Source: Macrostomum hystrix (Eukaryota; Platyhelminthes; Macrostomidae). From it: 64,000 nt of DNA. Shown here in pieces: positions 42,935 to 54,098 of the stretch. The position numbers and the translations under genes are program-made. Where the stretch lies: NCBI GenBank assembly GCA_950097015.1, contig CATNEN010000039.1:20825501-20889500 (forward strand), written 5' to 3'. Below the pieces are notes generated by a model. It was not told the origin of the DNA, ran no database searches, and was given only the letters and a program-made list of their open reading frames with translations. How positions within the stretch are numbered: the first letter of the stretch is position 1; every line of letters starts with the position of its first letter.

Positions 42935-45200
42935 ATTCGTGAGATATGCTCAGTGTGATATTCGTGTGATGCTCAGTGTGATATTCGTGTGATGCTCAGT
43001 GTGATATTCATGTGATGCTCAGTGTGATATTCATGCGATATTCATGTGATGCCCAGTGTGTTATCCATGTGATATTAATGTGATATTCATGTGATGCCCA
43101 GTGTGTTATCCATGGTATATTAATGTGATATTCATGTGATGCCCAGTGTGTTATCCATGGTATATTAATGTGATATTCATGCGATGCCCAGTGTGTTATC
43201 CATGTGATATTCATGTGATATTCATGCGATGCCCAGTGTGTTATCCATGTGATATTCATGTGATATTCATGCGATGCCCAGTGTGTTATCCATGTGATAT
43301 TCATGTGATGCCCAGTGTGTTATCCATGTGATATTCATGTGATATTCATGCGATGCCCAGTGTGTTATCCATGTGATATTAATGTGATATTCATGTGATG
43401 CCCAGTGTGTTATCCATGGTATATTAATGTGATATTCATGTGATGCCCAGTGTGTTATCCATGGTATATTAATGTGATATTCATGCGATGCCCAGTGTGT
43501 TATCCATGTGATATTCATGTGATATTCATGCGATGCCCAGTGTGTTATCCATGTGATATTCATGTGATATTCATGCGATGCCCAGTGTGTTATCCATGTG
43601 ATATTCATGTGATGCCCAGTGTGTTATCCATGTGATATTAATGTGATATTCATGTGATGCCCAGTGTGTTATCCATGGTATATTCATGTGATATTCATGC
43701 GATGCCCAGTGTGTTATCCATGTGATATTCATGTGATATTCATGTGATGCCCAGTGTGTTATCCATATGTTATTCATGTGATATTCATGCGATGCCCAGT
43801 GTGTTATCCATGTGATATTCATGCGATGCCCAGTGTGTTATCCATGTGATATTAATGTGATATTCATGCGATGCCCAGTGTGTTATCCATGTGATATTCA
43901 TGTGATATTCATGCGATGCCCAGTGTGTTATCCATGTGATATTCATGTGATGCCCAGTGTGTTATCCATGTGATATTAATGTGATATTCATGTGATGCCC
44001 AGTGCGTTATCCATGGTATATTCATGTGATATTCATGCGATGCCCAGTGTGTTATCCATGTGATATTCATGTGATATTCATGCGATGCCCAGTGTGTTAT
44101 CCATGTGATATTCATGTGATATTCATGCGATGCCCGTGTGTTATCCATGTGATATTCATGTGATATTCATGTGATGCCCAGTGTGTTATTCATGTGATAT
44201 TCATGTGATGCCCAGTGTGTTATTCATGTGATATTCATGTGATATTCATGTGATGCCCAGTGTGTTATCCATGTGATATTAATGTGATATTCATGTGATG
44301 CCCAGTGTGATATTCATGTGATATTCATATGATATTCATGTGATATTCATGTGATGCCCAGTGTGTTATCCATGTGATATTCATGTGATATTCATGCGAT
44401 GCCCGTGTGTTATCCATGTGATATTCATGTGATATTCATGTGATTCCCAGTGTGTTATTCATGTGATATTCATGTGATGCCCAGTGTGTTATTCATGTGA
44501 TATTCATGTGATTCCCAGTGTGTTATTCATGTGATATTCATGTTATATTCATGTGATATTCATGTGATTCCCAGTGTGTTATTCATGTGATATTCATGTG
44601 ATGCCCAGTGTGTTATTCATGTGATATTCATGTGATTCCCAGTGTGTTATTCATGTGATATTCATGTGATATTCATGTGATATTCATGTGATTCCCAGTG
44701 TGTTTTTCATGTGATATTCATGTGATGCCAAGTGTGTTATTCATGTGATATTCATGTGATTCCCAGTGTGTTATTCATGTGTTATTCATGTGATATTCAT
44801 GTGATATTCATGTGATATTCATGTGATATTCATGTGATGCCCAGTGTGTTATCCATGTGATATTCATGTGATTCCCAGTGTGTTATTCATGTGATATTCA
44901 TGTGATATTCATGTGATATTCATGTGATTCCCAGTGTGTTATTCATGTGATATTCATGTGATGCCCAGTGTGTTATTCATGTGATATTCATGTGATTCCC
45001 AGTGTGTTATTCATGTGATATTCATGTGATATTCATGTGATATTCATGTGATTCCCAGTGTGTTATTCATGTGATATTCATGTGATGCCCAGTGTGTTAT
45101 TCATGTGATATTCATGTGATTCCCAGTGTGTTATTCATGTGATATTCATGTGATATTCATGTGATATTCATGTGATATTCATGTGATGCCCAGTGTATTC
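42935..45200. repeat. Compound minisatellite, 11- and 34-bp units with a 304-bp higher-order period
   Basis: Built from GTGATATTCAT (11 bp) and a 12-bp TGTGTTATCCAT plus GTGATGCCCAG. The typical unit is 34 bp. Between about 43060 and 43670 the order of variants repeats at 304 bp (for example 43065 and 43369). The right half, from about 44160, switches to TTATTCAT and GATTCCCAG variants. Open frames through it (61-113 codons) are artefacts. Confidence 0.97.
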
Positions 45201-45570
45201 TCATTTAAACAAAACGCATTAAATTATTTTTGCATTTTCATTTAAAGGAAATTTTGGGAAGCGAGTTCTTTTAATTGAGTTCTGTCTGCCGAGGCAACTT
45301 CTACCTGGATTTAGCCCTGATCGGCAAAACTCTTAGCCCCACTTTTAATCACCTGCTGAATCCCTGGCGCGCTTGTAAAGAGAGACAAGAAATCAGGAAA
45401 TTTGAGGCCAAATCGTGCCAGCATTCAATTTGAGACCACCTCTGCCCTCCTTGGTGAGATAAGCTATCAGCCCCTGATGCAAGCGCGGAAAATTTAGGAG
45501 ATGAAATTTAACATTTAAATTTGATGAGTAAAATGCAATACTGATTTGAGATAAAGGTATAAAGAGAAAA
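45201..45570. other. Short unique segment between two arrays
   Basis: Unique, moderately GC sequence with no open frame of note; nothing recognised. Confidence 0.5.
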
Positions 45571-48073
45571 ATAGTAATGGGAGTGAATGAAGGGAGTGAA
45601 TGAAGTGAGTGAATGAAGGGAGCGAATCAAGGGAGTGGATGAAGGGAGTGAATGAAGGGAGCGAATGACGGGGGTGAATAAAGGGAGTGAATGAAGTGAG
45701 TGAATGAAGGGGGAGAATGAAGGGAGCGAATGAAGGGAGCGAATGAAGGGAGTGAATGAAGGGAGCTAATGAAGGGATGAATGAAGGGAGTGAATGAAGG
45801 GAGCGAATGAAGGGATGAATGAAGGGAGTGAATGAAGGGAGTGAATGAAGGGAGTGAATGAAGTGAGTGAATGAAGGGGGAGAATGAAGGGAGCGAATGA
45901 AGGGAGCGAATGAAGGGATGAATGAAGGGAGCGAATGAAGGGGGTGAATGAAGGGACTGAATGAAGGGAGCGAATGAAGGGAGCGAATGAAGTGAGTGAA
46001 TGAAGGGAGCGAATGAAGGGATGAATGAAGGGAGTGAATGAAGGGAGCGAATGAAGGGATGAATGAAGGGAGTGAATGAAGGGAGTGAACGAAGGGAGTG
46101 AATGAAGTGAGTGAATGAAGGGGGTGAATGAAGGGAGTGAATGAAGGGAGTGAATGAAGGGAGTGAATGAAGGGAGCGAATGAAGGGATGAATGAAGGGA
46201 GTGAATGAAGGGAGCGAATGAAGGGATGAATGAAGGGAGTGAATGAAGGGAGTGAATGAAGGGAGTGAATGAAGGGGGAGAATGAAGGGAGCGAATGAAG
46301 GGAGCGAATGAAGGGATGAATGAAGGGAGCGAATGAAGGGGGTGAATGAAGGGAGTGAATGAAGGGATGAATGAAGGGAGTGAATGAAGGGAGCGAATGA
46401 AGGGATGAATGAAGGGAGTGAATGAAGGGAGCGAATGAAGGGATGAATGAAGGGAGTGAATGAAGGGAGTGAATGAAGGGAGTGAATGAAGTGAGTGAAT
46501 GAAGGGGGTGAATGAAGGGAGTGAATGAAGGGAGCGAATGAAGGGAGTGAATGAAGGGAGTGAATGAAGGGAGCGAATGAAGGGATGAATGAAGGGAGTG
46601 AATGAAGGGAGCGAATGAAGGGATGAATGAAGGGAGTGAATGAAGGGATGAATGAAGGGAGTGAATGAAGGGAGCGAATGAAGGGATGAATGAAGGGAGT
46701 GAATGAAGGGAGTGAATGAAGGGAGTGAATGAAGTGAGTGAATGAAGGGGGTGAATGAAGGGAGTGAATGAAGGGAGCGAATGAAGGGAGTGAATGAAGG
46801 GAGTGAATGAAGGGAGCGAATGAAGGGATGAATGAAGGGAGTGAATGAAGGGAGCGAATGAAGGGATGAATGAAGGGAGTGAATGAAGGGAGTGAATGAA
46901 GTGAGTGAATGAAGGGGGTGAATGAAGGGAGTGAATGAAGGGAGCGAATGAAGGGATGAATGAAGGGAGTGAATGAAGGGAGCGAATGAAGGGATGAATG
47001 AAGGGAGTGAATGAAGGGAGTGAATGAAGGGAGTGAATGAAGTGAGTGAATGAAGGGGGTGAATGAAGGGAGTGAATGAAGGGAGCGAATGAAGGGAGTG
47101 AATGAAGGGAGCGAATGAAGGGATGAATGAAGGGAGTGAATGAAGGGAGCGAATGAAGGGATGAATGAAGGGAGTGAATGAAGGGAGCGAATGAAGGGAT
47201 GAATGAAGGGAGTGAATGAAGGGAGTGAATGAAGGGAGTGAATAAAGGGAGCGAATGAAGGGGGAGAATGAAGGGAGCGAATGAAGGGAGCGAATGAAGG
47301 GACTGAATGAAGGGAGCGAATGAAGGGAGCGAATGAAGGGAGTGAATGAAGGGAGCGAATGAAGGGATGAATGAAGGGAGTGAATGAAGGGAGCGAATGA
47401 AGGGATGAATGAAGGGAGTAAATGAAGGGAGCGCATGAAGGGAGTGAATGAAGGGAGCGAATGAAGGGATGAATGAAGGGAGTGAATGAAGGGAGCGAAT
47501 GAAGGGAGTGAATGAAGGGAGCGAATGAAGGGATGAATGAAGGGATGAATGAAGGGAGCGAATGAAGGGGGTGAATGAAGGGAGTGAATGAAGGGATGAA
47601 TGAAGGGAGTAAATGAAGGGAACGAATGAAGGGATGAATGAAGGGAGTGAATGAAGGGAGCGAATGAAGGGATGAATGAAGGGAGTGAATGAAAGGAGTG
47701 AATGAAGGGAGTGAATGAAGTGAGTGAATGAAGGGGGTGAATGAAGGGAGTGAATGAAGGGAGCGAATGAAGGGAGTGAAAGAAGGGAGTGAATGAAGGG
47801 AGCGAATGAAGAGGGTGAATGAAGGGAGCGAATGAAGGGGGTGAATGAAGGGACTGAATGAAGGGAGTGAATGAAGGGAGTGAATGAAGTGAGTGAATGA
47901 AGGGGATGAATGAAGGGAGTGAATGAAGGGAGTGAATGAAGTGATTGAATGAAGGGAGTGAATGAAGAGAGTGAATGAAGGGAGTGAATGAAGGGAGTGA
48001 ATGAAGGGAGTGAATGAAGGGAGTGAATGAAGGGAGTGAATGAAGGGAGTGAATGAAGGGAGTGAATGAATAA
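45571..48073. repeat. Minisatellite, 12/13-bp unit (GAATGAAGGGAGT), 2.5 kb
   Basis: About 195 copies of GAATGAAGGGAGT, GAATGAAGGGAGC, GAATGAAGGGGGT and the 12-bp GAATGAAGGGAT in mixed order. No stop codon on the minus strand, so three minus frames of 556-860 codons run through; Ser/Phe/His/Leu/Pro/Ile repeats with no start context or flanking exon mark these as artefacts. Confidence 0.98.
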
Positions 48074-48557
48074 ATAGAAACAAATCATACGACACATTTA
48101 AAAAAGTCTTGAAAAGGTTCGTTAAAATTTAATTAAGTGTTTAAATTTCTTAATCTAGACGAGAAAGCCGAGATTAAAGATTAATTTATAAATTTTGCTT
48201 CAAGAAAGCACAACAAAGCAAAATTCTAACGGATTTCGGACGCTTGCAAAAGTACGGGGAGAAAAGAACTGACATGCAATAAATTGGAATGTTTTTAACT
48301 ACGGCTAGAACTGTTGGCCTAAATGTACTTTTTGGTCACTATGTACAGACACGAAGCTATTTCGGAGACACCACTGAAGTGATGTACTTTTAGACTTAAA
48401 AAAAGTCAACTGGATAAGCAATATTTCTCTAATAAGTTATTTATACTTCAGAACGACATTGTCACCTGATTATCACTCTCTCTCCTCTCTTCCTAACCCT
48501 CTCTCCTCTACTTCTCACCGCCAGTCTCATTCTACTTTTCCCAGTTCTCATCTTCTC
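48074..48557. other. 3' flank of the EF-hand gene
   Basis: Probable 3' UTR and flank. A CT-rich tract (about 48475-48545, CTCTCCTCTC type) lies right after the stop codon. No other feature. Confidence 0.5.
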
Positions 48558-50458
48558 TCAGTCGTCATCGGCTTTGCAGGCCTTGGTCGAGTCGCAGTCA
48601 CCGGCGGTCGATGTTGAATCGGTGAACTGCGACATCCGGGTTGGGACTCGCGACGGCCCGCTAGTCAGCATGGCAACAAACTCCGGGAAGTCGATCAGGC
48701 CATCGCCATTAGCATCAACCTCGCGGAGCATCTCCTGGGCGTCGGCTAGCGACACCTCAGAGTGACCCAGAGCAGTCAGGACATCCTTGAGCTCCGAGGC
48801 GCTGATGAAGCCGTTGGCGTCCTTGTCGAAGACTCGGAATGCGGCCAAGAGTTCATCCTCGGAGTCGTCGCCACCGTATGTTGGCGACGGCTGTCTGGAA
48901 GTCGACGACGCTGACTCTCGCGACACTCGGCGCCGGCGTCGACGACCGTCGGCGCCCTCACGCAAGCGACGCTCTGACTGGATCAGCTGGATGAACTCGT
49001 CGAACTCGATTGTGCCGTTGCCGTCGCGGTCGATGCGGCGCAGGAGCTCCTGGGAGTGGGAGGTTGCCGAAGGCTCTGACAAGACACTTACTTCTTCAGC
49101 CCTGATTGGCAATCTTTTTAATATTCTAAAAACAATACAATCCATCTTCTCAAATCTACACACATTTGCTCTATTTGCGCGTGCTGATATAGGAAAACAT
49201 CAATTTTGTGTCTGTCCACTGCTAGAATCACCCACCCACCTCCACTGCTAGAATCACCCACCCACCTCCACTGCTAGAATCACCCACCCACCTCCACCGC
49301 TAGAATCACCCACCCACCTCCACCGCTAGAATCACCCACCCACCTCCACTGCTAGAATCACCCACCCACCTCCACTGCTAGAATCACCCACCCACCTCCA
49401 CTGCTAGAATCACCCACCCACCTCCACTGCTAGAATCACCCACCCACCTCCACTGCTAGAATCACCCACCCACCTCCACCGCTAGAATCACCCACCCACC
49501 TCCACCGCTAGAATCACCCACCCACCTCCACCGCTAGAATCACCCACCCACCTCCACTGCTAGAATCACCCACCCACCTCCACCGCTAGAATCACCCACC
49601 CACCTCCACCGCTAGAATCACCCACCCACCTCCACTGCTAGAATCACCCACCCACCTCCACTGCTAGAATCACCCACCCACCTCCACTGCTAGAATCACC
49701 CACCCACCTCCACTGCTAGAATCACCCACCCACCTCCACCGCTAGAATCACCCACCCACCTCCACCGCTAGAATCACCCACCCACCTCCACCGCTAGAAT
49801 CACCCACCCACCTCCACTGCTAGAATCACCCACCCACCTCCACCGCTAGAATCACCCACCCACCTCCACCGCTAGAATCACCCACCCACCTCCACTGCTA
49901 GAATCACACACCCACCTCCACTGCTAGAATCACACACCCACCTCCACTGCTAGAATCACCCACCCACCTCCACTGCTAGAATCACACACCCACCTCCACT
50001 GCTAGAATCACACACCCACCTCAACTGTTTTGAGCCTGATCCACCCACCAACACCCACCCACCCCTCTTCCACTGTCGGAGCTCACCTGCAGCTGCGCAG
50101 CGGTGAGTGATAGTCCAATGCATCGAAGGACGGTGCCCAGCTCCTCTGTCGTTATGCAGCCGTCGCCGTCCTTATCAAAGAGCCTAAAAGTCTCCTGAAG
50201 AATTTGCAGCTCGGCTGCCGATACCAGCAGTAGCTCTTCATCACCGTCGTCCGAGGCGGCGGCCGTAGCTGAAGCGGCTGCTGCGGCTGAAGACCCAGGG
50301 CTGGTCGTCGCTGGTTCGCTCTCCTTGCCATCCAGCAGATGCATCAGATTTTTGTCCGCAAACATTGACGGCGTCCGCTTCTCCAGCTCGTCTTCCTGGG
50401 GCGGCGGAATCGTCGACTTCGAATTGCGGGCATCGCGCTTGAAATTCGACGAAGACAT
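48558..50458 (-). CDS. Calmodulin-like protein with four EF-hands and extended N-terminus and linker
   Basis: Exons 50087-50458 and 48558-49049 join in phase 0 (CAG|GTGAGC to CCCAG|GAG), 287 residues. A Ca2+ sensor by fold. EF loops are [12 protein letters not shown] (95-106), [12 protein letters not shown] (131-142), [12 protein letters not shown] (199-210) and [12 protein letters not shown] (236-247); all have the canonical D at 1 and E at 12, so all four should bind calcium. Unlike calmodulin (about 149 residues), it has an 80-residue Ser/Ala-rich N-terminal extension and, between EF2 and EF3, a linker of about 40 residues that is Arg/Ser-rich (RRRRRR at 160-165) instead of the short central helix. 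The intron interrupts the EF1-EF2 pair between hands. The linker could be a phosphorylation or localisation segment (inference). The intron is almost entirely a 26-bp minisatellite. Confidence 0.9.
49207..50022. repeat. Minisatellite, 26-bp unit in the EF-hand gene intron
   Basis: About 31 copies of CCACTGCTAGAATCACCCAC plus CCACCT, with TGCTAG/CGCTAG and CACCCAC/CACACAC variants in block order. It fills about 79% of the 1,037-bp intron. Confidence 0.97.
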
Positions 50459-50904
50459 TGTTGCGATAGGGTGCGCGCGTTCGTGCGTTCAGCGACTGTA
50501 GGACTTGATGATACTGAAATCTCCGTCACACTATTAAGCCTTTGCTTTGAGTATGCTTTGAGCAGTAGGGCAAAGGGAAGGCTTGCTAATATATTATTCC
50601 AGGAGCTGTACGACGAGCTCCGTTCTGAGCTCCCTCCCGGCAGATAGGCCAATCGGCGGCCTCGACTCTAAGGATATGAAGGGAGCTCAGGAGCTTTTCC
50701 TGTCCCAAACCGCATGCATGCATACTTTCAGTGCCACTGTCCGCATTCTAGTTTCACAGTCCTCACCCCCCACTGTGTTTTAGTCCTTTACACCTTTCCT
50801 TCCTTCTTTCGTCTATTATTCAGCTTTGTTTGTTTCACTGGGAAGAGGTCGCGAGTTCGATCTCAGCAGAGGGGAATCGATTTGTGTCCTTGAACACTCA
50901 ATTC
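50459..50904. other. Upstream of the EF-hand gene
   Basis: Probable promoter/5' UTR (GCGCGCGTTCG at about 50472). A plus-strand acceptor-like TTATTCCAG at 50603 is followed by 15 codons to a stop; too weak to call as an exon. Confidence 0.35.
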
Positions 50905-51215
50905 CCTATAACAATAATAATAATTACAGACTGGCTGCACGCAATGGCACATCATTTGGTGACACTAGACCCGAAGCCAGCGAGGAGGCAATTCTGCCCA
51001 TTTCGCTGACTCCTGAGCACAAACGCACACAGATACTGTACGCAAGCACATTCTCACACAGTTGCGTTCATCTGACCCGTATTTTTCATCGTCAGGCAGT
51101 GTGCACTCTCACTGTGTCTTGGAGGTTGGCCCTCAAGGGCGTAAATTGCACGACAAGCCCCCAAGGACCTTGGTGCGAGAGGCAAACGCGTCAACCGCTC
51201 TGCCACTCACCACCT
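50905..51215 (-). mobile_element. SINE family B copy with internal deletion
   Basis: Minus orientation, (ATT)n end at about 50905 and tRNA-like head at about 51160-51215. About 60 bp spanning the body/head border, present in other copies (the GCGGCTGCGCCCC segment), is missing. Confidence 0.85.
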
Positions 51216-51228
51216 TCTCAATTTCTTA

Positions 51229-51345
51229 CAGTGCTTCAGTTCACCAAATGATGTGAAAAGGGTATCAGCTTCAGTTGGGATAGAAATTTGGGCGGTCGTG
51301 GCGCCCTTCCCAGTCCATGGACTGAACACGTGTACACACGGACTG
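51229..51345 (+). mobile_element. SINE family A body fragment
   Basis: Head-less fragment, GTGCTTCAGTTCACC to CCCAGTCCATGGACTGAACA, plus orientation, immediately beside the inverted SINE-B. Confidence 0.75.
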
Positions 51346-51519
51346 TAGCCATATCTGACTTATTATAATTTTTAATTATATCTATCGGCATGCAGGATTT
51401 CGCCCACTCAAGCTGGGGCAAACTAGATAACTTGTCTGCCCCATCGTGAGCGCTGTGTCCCATAGTCTGGGCTAATTAGATACAAGTTGCCGCAGTATAT
51501 GGGACCTGTCCTGTCCTAG

Positions 51520-51623
51520 GGAAGATGGAAAAGGAGGGGCAGCGCAAGGACTGGGATAAATACAGCTTCGAGCGGAGGATGTGGCTGCGGGTTGGGAAGG
51601 CAGGCGAGCTAGAACTCGAATAA
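51520..51623 (+). CDS. Possible small terminal exon or 32-codon ORF (uncertain)
   Basis: TGTCCTGTCCTAG at 51519 is an excellent acceptor. It is followed by an ATG (51525) and 32 codons ending in TAA, with GC-rich codon use and a plausible, highly charged peptide (KDWDKYSFERRMWLRVGKAG in its middle). The RR...MWLRVGK stretch faintly resembles a neuropeptide release site, but there is no signal peptide and only one copy, so it is equally likely the last exon of an unseen plus-strand gene, or chance. Confidence 0.22.
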
Positions 51624-51904
51624 TTCACCCCTCCAAATCCTTTAATTTCGAGTCAGCCCGCCCTTTAGCTGTTCCGAATCGAGAAAACGAGGATAAAGCC
51701 TTCGTTTGTGACGGTTTTTCGCAAGGCCTGAAATCTCTTTGAGGTAGCAGGGAATAATATTTTCCAGCCTAGCAGCGTTCCATTCCTTTGCCTTGGTGAT
51801 TAAGCATTTGCTTTAGCCAGCAATTAACCTTCAGCACGTTCCTTTCTTTTTATTGATCTTCTTTGCAAATGTTGTACAGCCTTTGACTGTTATTAGCCAT
51901 TCAT
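51624..51904. other. Unannotated spacer
   Basis: No recognised feature before the 20-bp minisatellite. Confidence 0.5.
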
Positions 51905-52515
51905 CTATACTCTCTACCCTCCTCCACTCTCCCTACCCCTCCTCCACTCTCCCTACCCCTCCTCCACTCTCCCTACCCCTCCTCCACTCTCCCTACCCCT
52001 CCTCCACTCTCCCTACCCCTCCTCCACTCTCCCTACCCCTCCTCCACTCTCCCTACCCCTCCTCCACTCTCCCTATCCCTCCTCCACTCTCCCTATCCCT
52101 CCTCCACTCTCCCTACCCCTCCTCCACTCTCCCTACCCTTCCTCCACTCTCCCTACCCCTCCTCCACTCTCCCTACCCCTCCTCCACACTCTCTACCCTC
52201 CTCCACTCTCTCTACCTCTCCTCCACTCTCCCTACCCCTCATCCACACTCTCTACCCCTCCTCCACTCTCCCAACCCCTCCTCCACTCTCCCTATCCCTC
52301 CTCCACTCTCCCTATCCCCCCTTCTCCACACTCACTACCCCTCCTCCACTCTCTCAACCCTTCTCCACACTCTCTACCCTCCTCCACTCTCCCTACCCCT
52401 TCTCCACACTCTCTACCCCCCTCCACTCTCCCTAACCCTCCTCCACTCTCCCTACCCCTCCTCCACTCTCTCTACCCCTCCTCCACTCTCTCTACCCCTC
52501 CTCCACTCTCTCCAA
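51905..52515. repeat. Minisatellite, 20-bp unit (CCTCCACTCTCCCTACCCCT)
   Basis: About 30 copies; the left 14 nearly identical and exactly 20 bp, the right side with 18-22-bp variants. Pure polypyrimidine apart from A, so strongly strand-asymmetric. A plus-strand frame of 244 codons through it is an artefact. Confidence 0.97.
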
Positions 52516-52800
52516 TCACAATCTAGAAATCGAATCCCAAATTCTATATACAAATCCCCAATCCTGAATTCGAATTCCCAATCCTGAATTTAAATCCCCA
52601 ATCCTGAATTTAAATCCCCAATCCTGAATTTAAATCCCTAATCCTGAATTTAAATCCCCAATCCTGAATTTAAATCCTCAATCCTGAATTTAAATCCCCA
52701 ATCCTGAATTCGAATTCACAATCCTGAATTTAAATCCTCAATCCTGAATTCGAATTCCCAATCCTGAATTCAAATCCCCAATCCCAATCCTTAATCCCGA
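52516..52800. repeat. Minisatellite, 20-bp unit (CCCCAATCCTGAATTTAAAT)
   Basis: About 13 copies directly abutting the previous array, with TTTAAA/TCGAAT variants. Same unit length as its neighbour, different sequence. Confidence 0.95.
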
Positions 52801-53325
52801 ATTCCAAACGCTCTCTCAAAATTTGAAATCTCGCTTTAGAATGCGCAAGAATTTCAGACAGATTTTTATCGCTTCTTGCGTGACATGGTACAATAAGAAA
52901 CAATTGTGCAATTACCTTAACCGCTATTATTGGTTTAGTGCTTCACATCTGATAATAATGGTGCAAAAAGAACAATTTATGAGAACTTAGTTGACTAGTT
53001 GGGGAAGCTTAAAAATACCTAAATGTTAATATAGACCTTTAACAAATTTAAATTAGTCGAGGAAAAGATTAGAACGAAAAAGTCATTACGCGCTACTAAA
53101 AGTAGCACAAGCAAGCGCACAGATAATTTTTGGCAAAAAGTGTTAACTTAATAGAAATAATAGCTGTTGAAATACATTTATCAGAATATTTTGTGGCTAA
53201 TATTGTATATAGTTCTTTTACGAAATATTCACACAATAACACTGTAAATTCTTATAGCATTAAAAATTTAGGAAACTTTTGGATGCAAATTAAAGGGCTG
53301 TGTGTTTCCGATTTAAGATTGTGTA
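52801..53325. other. Unannotated AT-rich segment
   Basis: No gene recognised; short frames only. Confidence 0.5.
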
Positions 53326-54028
53326 TTCAAGTCTTGGGATTGTGGATTCCATTGGTGGGATTGTGGATTCCATTGGTGGGATTGTGGATTCCATTGGTGG
53401 GATTGTGGATTCCATAGGTGGGATTGTGGATTCCATAGGTGGGATTGTGCATTCCATAGGTGGGATTGTGGATTCCATTAATAGGATTGCGGATTCCATT
53501 GGTGGGATTGTGGATTCCATTGGTGGGATTGTGGATTCCATAGGTGGGATTGTGGATTCCATAGGTGGGATTGTGCATTCCATAGGTGGGATTGTGGATT
53601 CCATTAATAGGATTGCGGATTCCATTGGTGGGATTGTGCATTCCATTGGTGGGATTGTGGATTCCATAGGTGGGATTGTGCATTCCATAGGTGGGATTGT
53701 GGATTCCAAAGGTGGGATTGTGGATTCCATAGGTTGGATTGTGGATTCCATAGGTGGGATTGTGGATTCCATAGGTGGGATTGTGGATTCCAAAGGTGGG
53801 ATTGTGGATTCCATAGGTTGGATTGTGGATTCCATAGGTGGGATTGTGGATTCCATTGGTGGGATTGTGGATTCCATAGGTGGGATTGTGCATTCCATAG
53901 GTGGGATTGTGGATTCCATAGGTTGGATTGTGGATTCCATTAATAGGATTGCGGATTCCATTGGTGGGATTGTGGATTCCATTGGTGATTGTGGATTCCA
54001 TTGGTGGGTTTGTGGATTCCATTGGTGA
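53326..54028. repeat. Minisatellite, 21-bp unit (GGTGGGATTGTGGATTCCATA)
   Basis: About 33 copies with TTGG/TAGG/AAGG and GTGG/GTGC/GCGG variants; two long blocks repeat the same variant order. Because 21 is divisible by 3 and the unit lacks stops, frames of about 240 codons stay open on both strands with 7-residue repeats. It ends about 70 bp downstream of the stop of the claudin-like gene. Confidence 0.97.
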
Positions 54029-54098
54029 ATCCAATCCAATCCAGTATGGGGATTATTTTTTCGATCTTTTTTACCTATTTTTTATTTTCGGATTGTGT

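Noticed and set aside
45515-48097. Minus-strand open frames of 556-860 codons
   Set aside because: They follow a 12/13-bp minisatellite with no stop codon; all three frames stay open and encode only shuffled Ser/Phe/His/Leu/Pro/Ile repeats.
50604-50648. Plus-strand terminal exon after TTATTCCAG (15 codons, ending PPGR)
   Set aside because: Too short, no upstream partner exon; lies in the probable promoter of the EF-hand gene.
53290-54039. Long frames (about 235-249 codons) on both strands
   Set aside because: 21-bp repeat without stops gives open frames on both strands; simple 7-residue repeats.
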